Part shown: positions 1-8,201 of the stretch, in pieces | Position numbering within the stretch: position 1 is the first letter of the stretch | Layout: each line of letters begins with the position of its first letter | Assembly (NCBI GenBank): GCA_023453665.1 | Contig: JAEXTA010000226.1 | Coordinates: 1-25,424 of the forward strand | DNA from: Bacteroidota bacterium | GTDB lineage: Bacteria > Bacteroidota > Ignavibacteria > Ignavibacteriales > Ignavibacteriaceae | Reading direction: 5' to 3' | DNA length: 25,424 bases | The notes under the pieces: model-generated | Seen by the model: the letters and a program-made list of their open reading frames with translations, nothing else | Told to the model about the DNA's origin: nothing | Databases searched by the model: none | Program-made: the position numbers and the translations under genes

Positions 1-422
1 GTCATAAAGTATGCACCGGCAATTGCAATAAACGCCCACAGAAAAAAATCTTTGTGCAGTTTTTCTTTCAGCAGAATAGCAGCTAACGAAATTGCGAACA
101 CAGGCTGCAGTTTCTGAATGAGTATCACAATTGAAAGATTAACAAAGTTAACATAGAACAGTGCTTTTGTAATTGCCATTGTGCCTATTGCGCCGCCAAG
201 TATTGCTACTCCCGCAAATGAAAGCCAGTCTTTGCTTTCTAATTTTTTAAGTGAGCCGAATTGATTAATAAAAAATGGTGTGAGTAGAATTGCAACTATT
301 GAACTTTCAATTAATACCACAACTGCAACAGGAAGAGAAAACAGTGAAGGACGAAGTACGATTCCGTCAAGCGCCCACAGACTGGCGGCTGCAATTATAT
401 AAAACGGGGCTAACTTGTTCAT
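1..422 (-). CDS. EamA/DMT-family transporter, N-terminal part
   Basis: Reading the minus strand from the ATG at 422 gives about 140 open codons that run off the window's left edge, so the C-terminal half is missing. The protein begins MNKLAPFYIIAAASLWALDG, the usual first helix of drug/metabolite-transporter (EamA) proteins. Four to five hydrophobic helices follow, including a Gly/Ala-rich one (FAGVAILGGAIGTMAITKAL) and the typical late helix of the first repeat (IVILIQKLQPVFAISLAAIL followed by LKEKL). DMT exporters usually have ten helices in two EamA repeats over about 290 residues, so this is the first repeat. It probably exports or takes up a small metabolite across the inner membrane; the substrate cannot be inferred. 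It is divergent from the lipoprotein gene at 700. Family is fairly certain, function open. Confidence 0.8.
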   Translation of the reverse strand, partial: MNKLAPFYIIAAASLWALDGIVLRPSLFSLPVAVVVLIESSIVAILLTPFFINQFGSLKKLESKDWLSFAGVAILGGAIGTMAITKALFYVNFVNLSIVILIQKLQPVFAISLAAILLKEKLHKDFFLWAFIAIAGAYFM

Positions 423-461
423 AGGATATTTTGTTGTAAATGTGTTTTTAAAAATTCTTTG

Positions 462-492
462 CAAAATTAGGTATAGGTTTTATCTAAACCTA
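462..492 (-). promoter_or_regulatory. Candidate promoter with palindromic operator for the EamA gene
   Basis: On the minus strand a TAATTTTG box (462-469) matches the Bacteroidota -7 consensus TAnnTTTG and would start transcription near 458, about 36 nt before the ATG at 422. Directly upstream is a perfect 7-bp inverted repeat, TAGGTTT-tatct-AAACCTA (474-492), placed between the -7 and -33 regions where a repressor would block polymerase. The -33 TTTG element is only weakly matched (TTTA). This is inference from sequence alone. Confidence 0.35.
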
Positions 493-611
493 AAAACAAA
501 CTTCTTATTAATAAATAAACTCTTGCCTTTTAAGTGAATTAAAAATATGTTGCCGGCGGTCGATATGATGATGGTTTTATCTCGCCTTATTCTCTTATAG
601 AATTTTCAGAA

Positions 612-663
612 TAGTTTTGTTGTTGATAAAGTAAAGTCCGGGTGATTTAGCAGATCACCGGGA
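612..663 (+). promoter_or_regulatory. Possible -7 box and 5'-UTR hairpin before the lipoprotein gene
   Basis: TAGTTTTG at 612-619 fits TAnnTTTG, though no clear -33 element is visible. Downstream of it, 637-646 (TCCGGGTGAT) and 654-663 (ATCACCGGGA) form an inverted repeat of 10 bp with one mismatched pair and a 7-nt loop. It would lie in the untranslated leader about 20 nt before the AAAGGA ribosome-binding site (683-688). It has no T tract, so it is not an obvious terminator. The rest of 423-611 shows nothing beyond AT-rich sequence. Confidence 0.3.
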
Positions 664-699
664 ATTAATTATTCACTTTAAGAAAGGAATGGAACTAAT

Positions 700-1149
700 A
701 TGATGAAACAGACGATTAGAAATTATTTAGCACCAATGATATTATTGCTTCTTTTTTCATTGCTAAACATCAACTGCAGTTCAATTGCAAATTACAGTCC
801 TGTCGCTTATGAACAGGCAGTTACACTTAAAGTTGAATCGCTTGAGATAATGAGTCTTGCTTCTGAAGAATACTCACAACACGAAAACACTATCAGCGAC
901 CTGGTCCGTAATCTGAATATAGCTTATGAGTTTTCCAAAGGAAGACCTGACAATGAAATTTCAACACAACAGTGGCAGATACTCCTTGATCCTGAAAAGA
1001 ATCTTCTCGGCGGATTTTTAAAGCGGTGGAAAGAAGCCGGTACGTTATCTGAAATGTTTGTCGATGAAATGAATAAAATCGTTTCGGATGCATTTGATAC
1101 AATAATCGGACTTGAGAGTGGAAAAATAAAACCATCAGAAATTAAATAA
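700..1149 (+). CDS. Short putative lipoprotein of unknown function
   Basis: The 149-residue product starts with a basic tip and a hydrophobic stretch (PMILLLLFSLLNINC, residues 12-26) ending in Cys26 followed by SS. This resembles a signal-peptidase-II lipobox, although Asn at -1 is atypical. The mature part is mainly helical and polar, with no recognisable domain or catalytic motif. A ribosome-binding site (AAAGGA, 683-688) precedes two adjacent ATG codons (700 and 703); either could be used. The gene is followed after 11 nt by the small protein at 1161, so the two are probably co-transcribed and may act together at the envelope. I do not recognise the family. That it is a real gene is likely from the signal, the RBS and the tight coupling. 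Confidence 0.7.
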   Translation: MMKQTIRNYLAPMILLLLFSLLNINCSSIANYSPVAYEQAVTLKVESLEIMSLASEEYSQHENTISDLVRNLNIAYEFSKGRPDNEISTQQWQILLDPEKNLLGGFLKRWKEAGTLSEMFVDEMNKIVSDAFDTIIGLESGKIKPSEIK

Positions 1150-1160
1150 AGGAATATTAT

Positions 1161-1487
1161 ATGCCCGATTTTAAAGATTTGCTGAACACAATCAAAGCTG
1201 ACTTAATCACGCTTGCAAAAGATAATTTCAACGAACTGAAAGACGAAATACTTAAAGACGGCAGTGCGTTTGCTAAAAAACTTCAGGATGATGTTATCCG
1301 CTGGGGTGAAGGTTTAGCCGGCGGACATCTCACACCTGATGATGTAGAGTTTCTGATCAAAGCAAAAAAAGATCTCGCGGAAATGGAAGCATTAAAAATT
1401 GCCGGACTTTCAAAAGTAAAACTTGAAAAACTTAAAGCAAGTATTATTGATACCGTTATCGGTTCGGTGATAAAAGTTTTTGCTTAA
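1161..1487 (+). CDS. Small helical hypothetical protein
   Basis: This 108-residue protein has no signal peptide. It is rich in Lys, Leu, Asp and Glu arranged as about four amphipathic helices (for example LLNTIKADLITLAKDNF near residues 7-23 and KAKKDLAEMEALKIAGLSK near 67-86), and ends with a more hydrophobic segment (IIDTVIGSVIKVFA). A central GEGLAGGHLTPDD stretch probably forms a loop. AGGAATAT sits just before the ATG, and the gene lies 11 nt after the lipoprotein, consistent with one operon. No catalytic motif is visible and I cannot assign a family. Cytoplasmic or membrane-peripheral location is an inference from the helix character. Confidence 0.65.
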   Translation: MPDFKDLLNTIKADLITLAKDNFNELKDEILKDGSAFAKKLQDDVIRWGEGLAGGHLTPDDVEFLIKAKKDLAEMEALKIAGLSKVKLEKLKASIIDTVIGSVIKVFA

Positions 1488-1609
1488 AAAATATTTACAG
1501 AGTGTTTAAACCATTGTGTTCTTTCCGGAATCTTAACGACAAACAATAACACAGACAATCTTTAATGTTGAATGAACAAAGAAATACACAGGCTTACAGG
1601 AACGGATCA

Positions 1610-2137
1610 ATGACTGATCCGGATGAATTACTTGTTGTAAATGAAGCAAGGTCCGGAAATCATAATGCCTTTGAAGAATTATATAAAAGAAATGTAAACA
1701 GGGTTTACGCGATTTGTTTAAGATTGATTGCAGACAGAAACCGAGCTGAAGAACTAACACAGGATGTGTTTGTAAGAGCATGGGAAAATCTGAATTCATT
1801 CAGGGGTGAAAGCATGTTCTCCACCTGGTTATACAGGCTTGCTGTAAATGTAGTGCTTGTTGATATACGTTCTGCAAAACGAAGATCTTTCAGATTCTTA
1901 AAGCTTGGTGATTTGCTGAAGTTCAATAAAAAACATGAACACAATCCTCACAACAGCATTGATCTTGAAAAAGCAATTTCCGGATTACCTGAAAAAGCCA
2001 GAATGATTTTTGTTCTGCATGATGTTGAAGGTTATAAACATGAAGAAATAAGCGGGATGCTCGGTATAGCTGAAGGAACAACCAAAGCTCAGCTTCACCG
2101 TGCAAGAAAGTTATTAAGGGAGGTTTTAATAAAATGA
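1610..2137 (+). CDS. ECF-type RNA polymerase sigma factor
   Basis: This is a sigma-70 family factor with only regions 2 and 4, the layout of ECF (extracytoplasmic function) sigma factors. Region 2 runs from FEELYKRNVNRVYAI through the RAEELTQDVFVRAWENL core-binding/-10 recognition motif to TWLYRLAVNVVLVDIRSAKR. Region 4 covers LPEKARMIFVLHDVEGYKHE, then EISGMLGIAEGTTKAQLHRA and RKLLRE, with the helix-turn-helix contacting the -35 element. The frame is open from an ATG at 1565, but the ATG at 1610 has an AGGAA ribosome-binding site at 1598-1602 and gives the usual family length (175 aa), so I chose it. The stop overlaps the next start (ATGA), so sigma factor and anti-sigma factor are translationally coupled. 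The signal it answers to is not evident. Confidence 0.93.
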   Translation: MTDPDELLVVNEARSGNHNAFEELYKRNVNRVYAICLRLIADRNRAEELTQDVFVRAWENLNSFRGESMFSTWLYRLAVNVVLVDIRSAKRRSFRFLKLGDLLKFNKKHEHNPHNSIDLEKAISGLPEKARMIFVLHDVEGYKHEEISGMLGIAEGTTKAQLHRARKLLREVLIK

Positions 2138-3303
2138 AATGCAGTGAAGTAAAATATTATATAAATGATTTTGCAGACGGTCTTCTGCCGGATGAGATGC
2201 GTGATGACATACACGCACACATTTTAGTTTGTGAATCGTGCAGAAACGAATATGAGGATATTCAATCGATAAAATCTGAAGCTGCTAAACTTCAAAATGA
2301 AATAAGTCCAACAAGGGAACTGTGGGAAGGTATCAGCAGAAGAATAAAATCCGAAAAAAGTTTTGTAAAAAAAGAAACCCGGATTTTCAAACTTCAGGAA
2401 AGTGAACAGAACCAAAAAAGAAACGATTTACTGACACTTCGTTTCAAAAGCCGGACACACCGTAAAACTATTTATGCGGCAGCTTTTGCTTTTTTATTAA
2501 TGATAACCGTTTCAATCACTTTGCTTACACTTTCTAATCCAACTCCCGTTTCATATATGCAGGTAGAAAATATTCAGGGTTCATTCAGCATTGGTGATGA
2601 AAGATATTCAGACGCAGGACTAATCAAAGTCGGTGATTATCTTGAAACTGGTTCTGATTCGAAAGCAAAGATACGGGTGGGAACTATTGGTGAAGTAGAA
2701 GTTGATCCGCAGTCACGTATAAAATTAGTTGAAACAAAACCTGACGAACATCGCCTTGCTCTTGATAAAGGAAAGATCCATGCAACTATCTGGGCGCCGC
2801 CGAGATTATTTTTTGTGGAAACCCCATCAGCAACTGCTGTCGATCTTGGATGTTTGTACACTCTTGAAGTCGATGAAAATGGTTCAACATTTCTGTATGT
2901 AACATCCGGATGGGTTGCACTTGAAAACAACGGACAGGAAGCAATAATTCCAACCGGGGCAATGTGCGAGACTCATAAATCATCAGGAACAGGCACACCC
3001 TATTTTAAGGATGCGGATAAAAAATTCATCAACACTTTAAAACTTTTCGATGCGGGAAATCGTGATGTTGAAATTATTAACGCTTTGATTGAAACATCTT
3101 CAAAAGATGATATGCTTAGTTTATGGCATATCATTCCGAAAGTCGATGAAAAATCACGTTCGGATATTTTTTCTTTAATGAAAAAGCAGATCGATATTCC
3201 GGATTCAATTACAAAAGAAAAAATTATTTCGGCAGATAAAAATACTCTTGATGAACTCTGGGAAGTGCTTGGATTCGGGAGTAAATCATTGTGGAAGATT
3301 TGA
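2134..3303 (+). CDS. Zinc-finger, FecR-domain anti-sigma factor
   Basis: Cognate membrane anti-sigma factor for the preceding ECF sigma. Residues 1-45 form an anti-sigma zinc finger (zf-HC2): Cys3, then HAHILVCESC giving the HxxxCxxC ligands. A basic linker (RTHRK) leads to one transmembrane helix (TIYAAAFAFLLMITVSITLL, about 113-132). The periplasmic part holds a FecR-like beta domain (about 140-280; NIQGSFSIGDERYSDAGLI, then DYLETGSDSKAKIRVGTIGE, then TPSATAVDLGCLYTLEVDEN). A helical C-terminal extension of about 100 residues has no family I recognise. A strong GGGAGG site (2118-2123) lies within the end of the sigma gene. Residues 1-45 should hold the sigma factor at the inner membrane until the periplasmic domain receives a signal. 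The gene overlaps both neighbours, so this is one operon. Confidence 0.88.
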   Translation: MKCSEVKYYINDFADGLLPDEMRDDIHAHILVCESCRNEYEDIQSIKSEAAKLQNEISPTRELWEGISRRIKSEKSFVKKETRIFKLQESEQNQKRNDLLTLRFKSRTHRKTIYAAAFAFLLMITVSITLLTLSNPTPVSYMQVENIQGSFSIGDERYSDAGLIKVGDYLETGSDSKAKIRVGTIGEVEVDPQSRIKLVETKPDEHRLALDKGKIHATIWAPPRLFFVETPSATAVDLGCLYTLEVDENGSTFLYVTSGWVALENNGQEAIIPTGAMCETHKSSGTGTPYFKDADKKFINTLKLFDAGNRDVEIINALIETSSKDDMLSLWHIIPKVDEKSRSDIFSLMKKQIDIPDSITKEKIISADKNTLDELWEVLGFGSKSLWKI

Positions 3304-3347
3304 TTGAAAAAAGAATAAGATTAAGAGAAAGAATTAGAGGTATTGTA

Positions 3348-3899
3348 ATGTTTATAAAAAATTCAAATTTGCAAATGCTTAAATACATGGGAATTATTGC
3401 TTTCACATTGATTGCTGTTGGTTTGATTTTGAAACCATCTGATCCTTCTGAAAAAAAGTGGAAAATTAAAATCACATCAGAAAATGAACCCGGTGAAAAA
3501 CTGATTGTTACCGGCAGAGTATTTGAACGTGATGGGAAAACCCCTGTCGCAGATGCTGAAATTCTCGTTTATCAAACAGATGCAAATGGATTTTACCGGG
3601 AAGGGGATAAACGCATAGGCGGAATAATGTTTACTAATACTGACGGAGGTTATGAGTATCACACAATAAAACCAGCACCTTATCCGGGCGGAACAAATCC
3701 TGCTCATGTTCATTACAAAGTAACAGGTAAAGATATTCCTGAACAATGGTTTGAATTACAATTCGCAGATGATAAACTTCTTAGTAAATCAGTGGTTGAA
3801 AAAGAAATGAAAAAAGGAAATTTTTCACAGATACAAAAAACTGAAAAGGATGCAGATGGTGTATTAAGATGTAATATGGATTTAATGATTGAACGCTGA
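3348..3899 (+). CDS. Membrane-anchored intradiol ring-cleavage dioxygenase-like protein
   Basis: The 183-residue product has an N-terminal signal anchor (YMGIIAFTLIAVGLIL) followed by an intradiol-dioxygenase-type beta fold: GRVFERDGKTPVADAEILVY, then DANGFYREGDKR, then TNTDGGYEYHTIKPAPYPGG and PAHVHYKV. Candidate Fe(III) ligands are Tyr83 (GFY), Tyr112 (PAPY), His120 and His122 (AHVH), matching the Tyr-Tyr-His-His set of protocatechuate/catechol dioxygenases. The Arg usual just before PAHIH is Asn here, so substrate or activity may differ. The frame also opens at a GTG (3291) inside the anti-sigma gene, but ATG 3348 has an AGAGG site 7 nt upstream and was chosen. It sits directly behind the sigma/anti-sigma pair, so it is probably part of that regulon. 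Its substrate is unknown. Confidence 0.78.
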   Translation: MFIKNSNLQMLKYMGIIAFTLIAVGLILKPSDPSEKKWKIKITSENEPGEKLIVTGRVFERDGKTPVADAEILVYQTDANGFYREGDKRIGGIMFTNTDGGYEYHTIKPAPYPGGTNPAHVHYKVTGKDIPEQWFELQFADDKLLSKSVVEKEMKKGNFSQIQKTEKDADGVLRCNMDLMIER

Positions 3900-4012
3900 A
3901 TTTTATTTTTGATTTCTTACTAATCACAGAATTATTCTTTTCATTTACTACTATATTCTTATTTATTAACTTCATTCCGAATTGCTAATGAATTTTTTTT
4001 GAAGAGGAATGA

Positions 4013-6862
4013 ATGAAATCATCTATACTACGTTTATCATTTTTAATTTTAACCCTTGCCAGCAGCGCTTTCCTGCTTAATATAAATCTTAATAACAAAA
4101 ATCCTGAAAAAGTTTTAAAAACTTCAGGCGCATTAAAAGCGATGCAGTTTATGACATTGAAAAGGGCGTATCCGAATAACGACATTCCCGCAGATGGTTA
4201 TCAGAAGGCTTATGAATTTTCAAAACAAAATTTATACAAGAGTAATAAACTTAGCGCTTACAACTGGGAACAGATCGGTCCTCATAACATTGGCGGAAGA
4301 ACTCTCGATGTTGAATTCAACCCGCTAAATCCAAATACAATTTTTGCCGGGGCTGCAAGCGGAGGTTTATGGAGAAGTTACACCGGCGGAAAAGGAGCAA
4401 TGGCCTGGGAAAGAATTGAAACCGGTTTCCCTCTTCTTGGTGTCAGTTCAGTTGCTGTTCAGCATAGTGATTCAAATGTTATTTATATAGGTACAGGCGA
4501 AGTATATAATTATCAGATGTCACTCGGTGGTGAAGTCATTCGGACTACACGCGGCAGTTATGGAATAGGGATTCTTAAATCAACAGACTACGGAACTACA
4601 TGGGCTAAAAGTCTTGACTGGTCATACAACCAGGAACGAGGTGTGAATGAAGTTGAGATTGATCCGAACAATCCTTCAATAATCTGGGCAGCTACAAGTG
4701 AAGGAATTTATAAATCGACAAATGCTGGTTCTACCTGGGTAATATCAAATAGTGTTTTAATGGCATTTGATATAGTTATAAATCATTTAAATAGTAATAT
4801 AGTTTACGCAACGCATGGTAATCTTGGTTCGGTTGGAAATGGAATTTACAGAACCACAAACAGCGGCGCTAACTGGGTAAAACTAACTAATGGTTTGCCG
4901 TTAACGTTTGGAGGCAAAGCAATATTATTCATGTACAAATCTGATCCGCAGATTATTTATGCATCAATAGGAAATGGCGATGCAACTGGTGCGGGAACCT
5001 GGTTATGTAAAACTACAAACGCCGGAGACAACTGGACAACAGTCAATACAACCGATTATGCTACCTACCAGGGTTGGTACTCGCACTGGGTAGGTGTTCA
5101 TCCGACTAATCCAGATTTTCTCTTAACAGGTGGGATAGATATTTTCAAATCAACAAACGGCGGAACCAATCTTAATATAAAGACGGACTGGGCTGCCTGG
5201 TATTTTGGTGTAACTATACCCGGTGAACCGGAAGGTCCTCCGGATTATGTTCATGCGGATCAACACTCAGTTACTTTTCATCCGACAAATCCAAACATAA
5301 TTTACTTTGGAACTGATGGTGGAGTTTTCCGCACAACCGACGGTGGAGAAACTTACGAAGGATGCAACGGTGGTTATCAGTCCACACAATTTTATAACGG
5401 ATTTTCTTCCTCGTTTAATGTTCCCAACCTAGCTCTGGGAGGAATGCAGGATAATGCAACCGCTATTTTTGAAGGTACCGTTGCATGGAGAAGAGTCATC
5501 GGTGGTGACGGGTGTCAGACTGGTATTGATCCCGTGAACGACAACATTCTGTATGGTACTTCACAAAATTTAAATTTGCTTAAATCGACTAACGGTGGTC
5601 TCAACTGGTTTGGAATAACACCAGGCGGAAGGGTGAGTCCCGCATTTGTTGCGCCGTTTGTTATCTGCAGATCTAACCCGAATGTTATTTATGCTGGAAG
5701 CAAAGTCTTTCACCGTTCAACAAACGGAGGCAGCAACTGGTCGCTTGGCAACGGAGGAGTTCAATTAGATGGTAACCAGATTTTATCAATCGGAGTATCA
5801 GGCACATCTACCGACACTCTTTATGTCGGTACCGCACCAACAACAAACACCGCAAATGTTTTCAGAAGTACAAACGGCGGAACAACTTTTACAAATATCA
5901 CAGGAATACTTCCCGATCGTTATGTTGATGACATCGCTGTTGATCCCTACAATTCAAGCATTGTATATGTTGTAATTTCAGGGTTCGGAACATCACATCT
6001 TTTCAAATCAACTAATGCCGGAAATAACTGGATAGATATTGGTTCATCACTTCCGGATGTTCCTTCTAGTGCTATTGTCATTAATCCGTTTAACACGCAG
6101 CAGTTATTTTTCGGCAATGACATCGGGGTATATTTTTCACCGGATGCCGGAAATACATGGTATGAGTATATGATCGGTCTGCCGCAGTCAGCAATGATTC
6201 TTGATCTAAGCATTGTCAGATCTGATAACAGGATACGCGCAGTTACTCATGGCAATGGTGTATATGAAGCAGATATTGAAAATCTTGTTCCGGTTGAACT
6301 GACATCATTCAGTGCAGAAGTTCAGAATGAAAAAGTAATATTGCGATGGTCAACATCTTCTGAACTGAATAACAATGGTTTTGAGGTCCAAAGATCAAAT
6401 GACGGAAAAAACTTTTTTACAATTTCGTTTGTTCAGGGTAAAGGAACTTCAACACAGACAAACAATTATATTTATGAAGACAAAAATATTAATGGAAGAG
6501 TATTCTACAGGCTTAAGCAGGTTGATTTCAGCGGAGCTTCATCATACTCGAACATAGTTGCAGTTGATGCAATCACACTTAATGATTTTGTACTTGAACA
6601 GAATTATCCTAACCCTTTTAATCCATCGACGAACATAAGTTACAAATTGATTTCTCCATCTCAGATTATTCTGAAAGTTTATGACATTGTAGGAAGAGAA
6701 GTAGCGGTTATTGATAAAGGATTGAAACAACCCGGGAAACATACTGCCCGGTTTGAATCGGAATCTCTTAGCAGTGGTATTTATTTTTATACGCTAGCAG
6801 GAAAAAATCAGCAAAGTGGAAAAGAGTTTAGCATCACAAAAAAAATGTTGATACTTAAATAA
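4013..6862 (+). CDS. T9SS-secreted Asp-box (BNR/VPS10-like) beta-propeller protein
   Basis: A 949-residue exported protein. It has a Sec signal peptide (LRLSFLILTLASSAFLLNIN). About eleven Asp-box repeats of the form S-T-N-x-G-x-x-W follow (KSTDYGTTW, KSTNAGSTW, RTTNSGANW, KTTNAGDNW, RSTNGGSNW, KSTNAGNNW and others) between residues about 80 and 740, the pattern of sortilin/sialidase-type propellers. Next is a fibronectin-III-like module from about 760 (VPVELTSFSAEV, ILRWSTSSELNNNGFEVQRS). The T9SS sorting domain starts near 858 (FVLEQNYPNPFNPSTNISY, LKVYDIVGREVAVI). No glycosidase residues are evident; family members range from adhesins to hydrolases, so the role (surface binding, carbohydrate or protein handling) stays open. 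AGAGGA (4003-4008) precedes the ATG. Monocistronic as far as visible. Confidence 0.9.
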   Translation: MKSSILRLSFLILTLASSAFLLNINLNNKNPEKVLKTSGALKAMQFMTLKRAYPNNDIPADGYQKAYEFSKQNLYKSNKLSAYNWEQIGPHNIGGRTLDVEFNPLNPNTIFAGAASGGLWRSYTGGKGAMAWERIETGFPLLGVSSVAVQHSDSNVIYIGTGEVYNYQMSLGGEVIRTTRGSYGIGILKSTDYGTTWAKSLDWSYNQERGVNEVEIDPNNPSIIWAATSEGIYKSTNAGSTWVISNSVLMAFDIVINHLNSNIVYATHGNLGSVGNGIYRTTNSGANWVKLTNGLPLTFGGKAILFMYKSDPQIIYASIGNGDATGAGTWLCKTTNAGDNWTTVNTTDYATYQGWYSHWVGVHPTNPDFLLTGGIDIFKSTNGGTNLNIKTDWAAWYFGVTIPGEPEGPPDYVHADQHSVTFHPTNPNIIYFGTDGGVFRTTDGGETYEGCNGGYQSTQFYNGFSSSFNVPNLALGGMQDNATAIFEGTVAWRRVIGGDGCQTGIDPVNDNILYGTSQNLNLLKSTNGGLNWFGITPGGRVSPAFVAPFVICRSNPNVIYAGSKVFHRSTNGGSNWSLGNGGVQLDGNQILSIGVSGTSTDTLYVGTAPTTNTANVFRSTNGGTTFTNITGILPDRYVDDIAVDPYNSSIVYVVISGFGTSHLFKSTNAGNNWIDIGSSLPDVPSSAIVINPFNTQQLFFGNDIGVYFSPDAGNTWYEYMIGLPQSAMILDLSIVRSDNRIRAVTHGNGVYEADIENLVPVELTSFSAEVQNEKVILRWSTSSELNNNGFEVQRSNDGKNFFTISFVQGKGTSTQTNNYIYEDKNINGRVFYRLKQVDFSGASSYSNIVAVDAITLNDFVLEQNYPNPFNPSTNISYKLISPSQIILKVYDIVGREVAVIDKGLKQPGKHTARFESESLSSGIYFYTLAGKNQQSGKEFSITKKMLILK

Positions 6863-6893
6863 ATCTGCAACAAGCAGTATGTTAAAAAAGTTA

Positions 6894-6931
6894 CACAGAG
6901 AAACACAGAGAGTTCACGGAGAACCACAGAG
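6894..6931 (+). repeat. Four helically phased CACRGAG repeats upstream of the cupin gene
   Basis: CACAGAG or CACGGAG occurs at 6894, 6904, 6915 and 6925, a spacing of 10-11 bp that puts every copy on one face of the DNA. The array ends 6 nt before the cupin ATG, so it is in the leader and may also supply the purine-rich ribosome contact. From memory, cacagag-type strings recur between genes in various environmental bacterial genomes; I could not check this. Confidence 0.6.
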
Positions 6932-6937
6932 CAAAGA

Positions 6938-7312
6938 ATGGAAAAAATGAATTACAATTACAACACAAAACTCGATATAAAATTTGCTCATCTCGAAAAG
7001 ATTAGTATTCCCGATATGGTAAAAGAGAATACGCATAAATGGTTTAATCAGACACTTACACAGGTTAATGAAAGCGTAGTGCGTGTCGGTATTGTTGAAG
7101 GAGAATATCACTGGCACAAACATGACAATGATGATGAATTCTTTTTTGTACTTGAAGGAAAATTATTCGTCGATCTTGAAGAAAGGACTATTGAATTAAA
7201 TCCCGGCGAAGGCGTTACGGTTTCAAAAGGAATTGTTCATCGAACACGCGCACCGCAAAAAACAGTAATACTGATGGTTGAAAATAAAGAGATAATTCCA
7301 ACCGGGGATTGA
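6938..7312 (+). CDS. Single-domain cupin protein
   Basis: A 124-residue cupin (Cupin_2 type). Motif 1 is GEYHWHKHDNDDEFFFVLEG, with the His-x-His and Glu metal ligands (HWH and E), and motif 2 is NPGEGVTVSKGIVHR, with the final His ligand. It is a small beta-barrel probably holding a divalent metal; members act as isomerases, dioxygenases or binding proteins for sugars and small acids. No signal peptide, so cytoplasmic. Start at 6938; a second ATG at 6947 is possible because no strong Shine-Dalgarno separates them. The upstream leader holds the phased CACRGAG repeats. It lies 176 nt before aquaporin Z and is probably a separate transcription unit. Substrate unknown. Confidence 0.85.
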   Translation: MEKMNYNYNTKLDIKFAHLEKISIPDMVKENTHKWFNQTLTQVNESVVRVGIVEGEYHWHKHDNDDEFFFVLEGKLFVDLEERTIELNPGEGVTVSKGIVHRTRAPQKTVILMVENKEIIPTGD

Positions 7313-7488
7313 TGATTAAGTTAACGGCAGTTAATAATCATTTATATTTTTGTTAATCATTTAAAACTTTTCTAAGTTAATCCCTGTGTCATTCTAAAAT
7401 GATCTGGTTTAAAGTATCAACTATACTTTGTTCTGTTCACTAATACATAACCCGAACTAATATTTATTAACATTCATCAGGAGATATT

Positions 7489-8166
7489 ATGAAAAAGTTC
7501 GCTGCTGAATTCATCGGAACATTCTGGCTTGTTTTGGGCGGATGCGGAAGTGCTGTGCTTGCTGCGGCATTTCCCGGTGTTGGTATTGGTTTAGTTGGTG
7601 TCTCGTTAGCATTTGGTCTCACTGTTCTTACAATAGCTTATTCACTGGGACATATTTCCGGTGCTCATTTAAATCCAGCAGTCTCTGTCGGATTATGGAT
7701 GGGAGGAAGATTCAGCGCAAAAGAATTATTACCGTATGTGGTATCTCAAATACTCGGAGGTATAGCTGCCGCGGGTGTTCTATACATTATTGCTACGGGT
7801 AACGGAAGTGACATCGGAGGTTTTGCTGCAAATGGTTATGCAGAACATTCTCCGGGTAATTACAGTCTTGTAGCAGCACTTGTCACCGAAATTGTAATGA
7901 CATTTATTTTTCTGATTGTGATTCTCGGCGCAACTGATGAACGAGCACCAAAAGGATTTGCCGGAATAGCGATCGGTCTTGCCTTAACATTAATTCATTT
8001 AATAAGTATTCCTGTTACAAATACATCTGTTAATCCTGCCAGAAGTATAAGCCAGGCATTATTCGTCGGAGGCTGGGCTGTTGAGCAGTTGTGGCTGTTT
8101 ATTGTTGCCCCGATTGTCGGTGCTGTACTTGCAGGTATAGTCTATAAGACAATGTTCAGAAAATAA
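7489..8166 (+). CDS. aqpZ: Aquaporin Z, water channel
   Basis: A 225-residue MIP-family channel of usual length with six membrane helices and two half-helices carrying NPA boxes: SGAHLNPAVS (Asn62-Ala64) and TNTSVNPARS (Asn182-Ala184). The selectivity filter is water-type, aligning with E. coli AqpZ: Phe42 (AFGLTVLT), His170 (LTLIHLISIPVT), Thr179 and Arg185. It should move water, not glycerol, across the inner membrane for osmotic adjustment. AGGAG (7479-7483) precedes the ATG. Upstream, TATACTTTG (7422-7430) is a near match to the -7 promoter box, but no -33 element is clear. The DUF3788 gene follows after 35 nt and may be co-transcribed. Confidence 0.96.
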   Translation: MKKFAAEFIGTFWLVLGGCGSAVLAAAFPGVGIGLVGVSLAFGLTVLTIAYSLGHISGAHLNPAVSVGLWMGGRFSAKELLPYVVSQILGGIAAAGVLYIIATGNGSDIGGFAANGYAEHSPGNYSLVAALVTEIVMTFIFLIVILGATDERAPKGFAGIAIGLALTLIHLISIPVTNTSVNPARSISQALFVGGWAVEQLWLFIVAPIVGAVLAGIVYKTMFRK

Positions 8167-8201
8167 AAATCAATCTAAAATAAATTTATGGGGAACGAGG
8201 A

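Noticed and set aside
1565..1609. Longer N-terminus for the ECF sigma factor
   Set aside because: No ribosome-binding site before ATG 1565 and the extra 15 residues do not fit the family; ATG 1610 has AGGAA upstream.
6863..6893. CTGC-aacaa-GCAG hairpin as terminator after the propeller gene
   Set aside because: Only a 4-bp stem and no T run.
7542..7802. Cys/Ser-rich 86-codon frame inside aqpZ
   Set aside because: Out-of-frame reading of conserved aquaporin codons.
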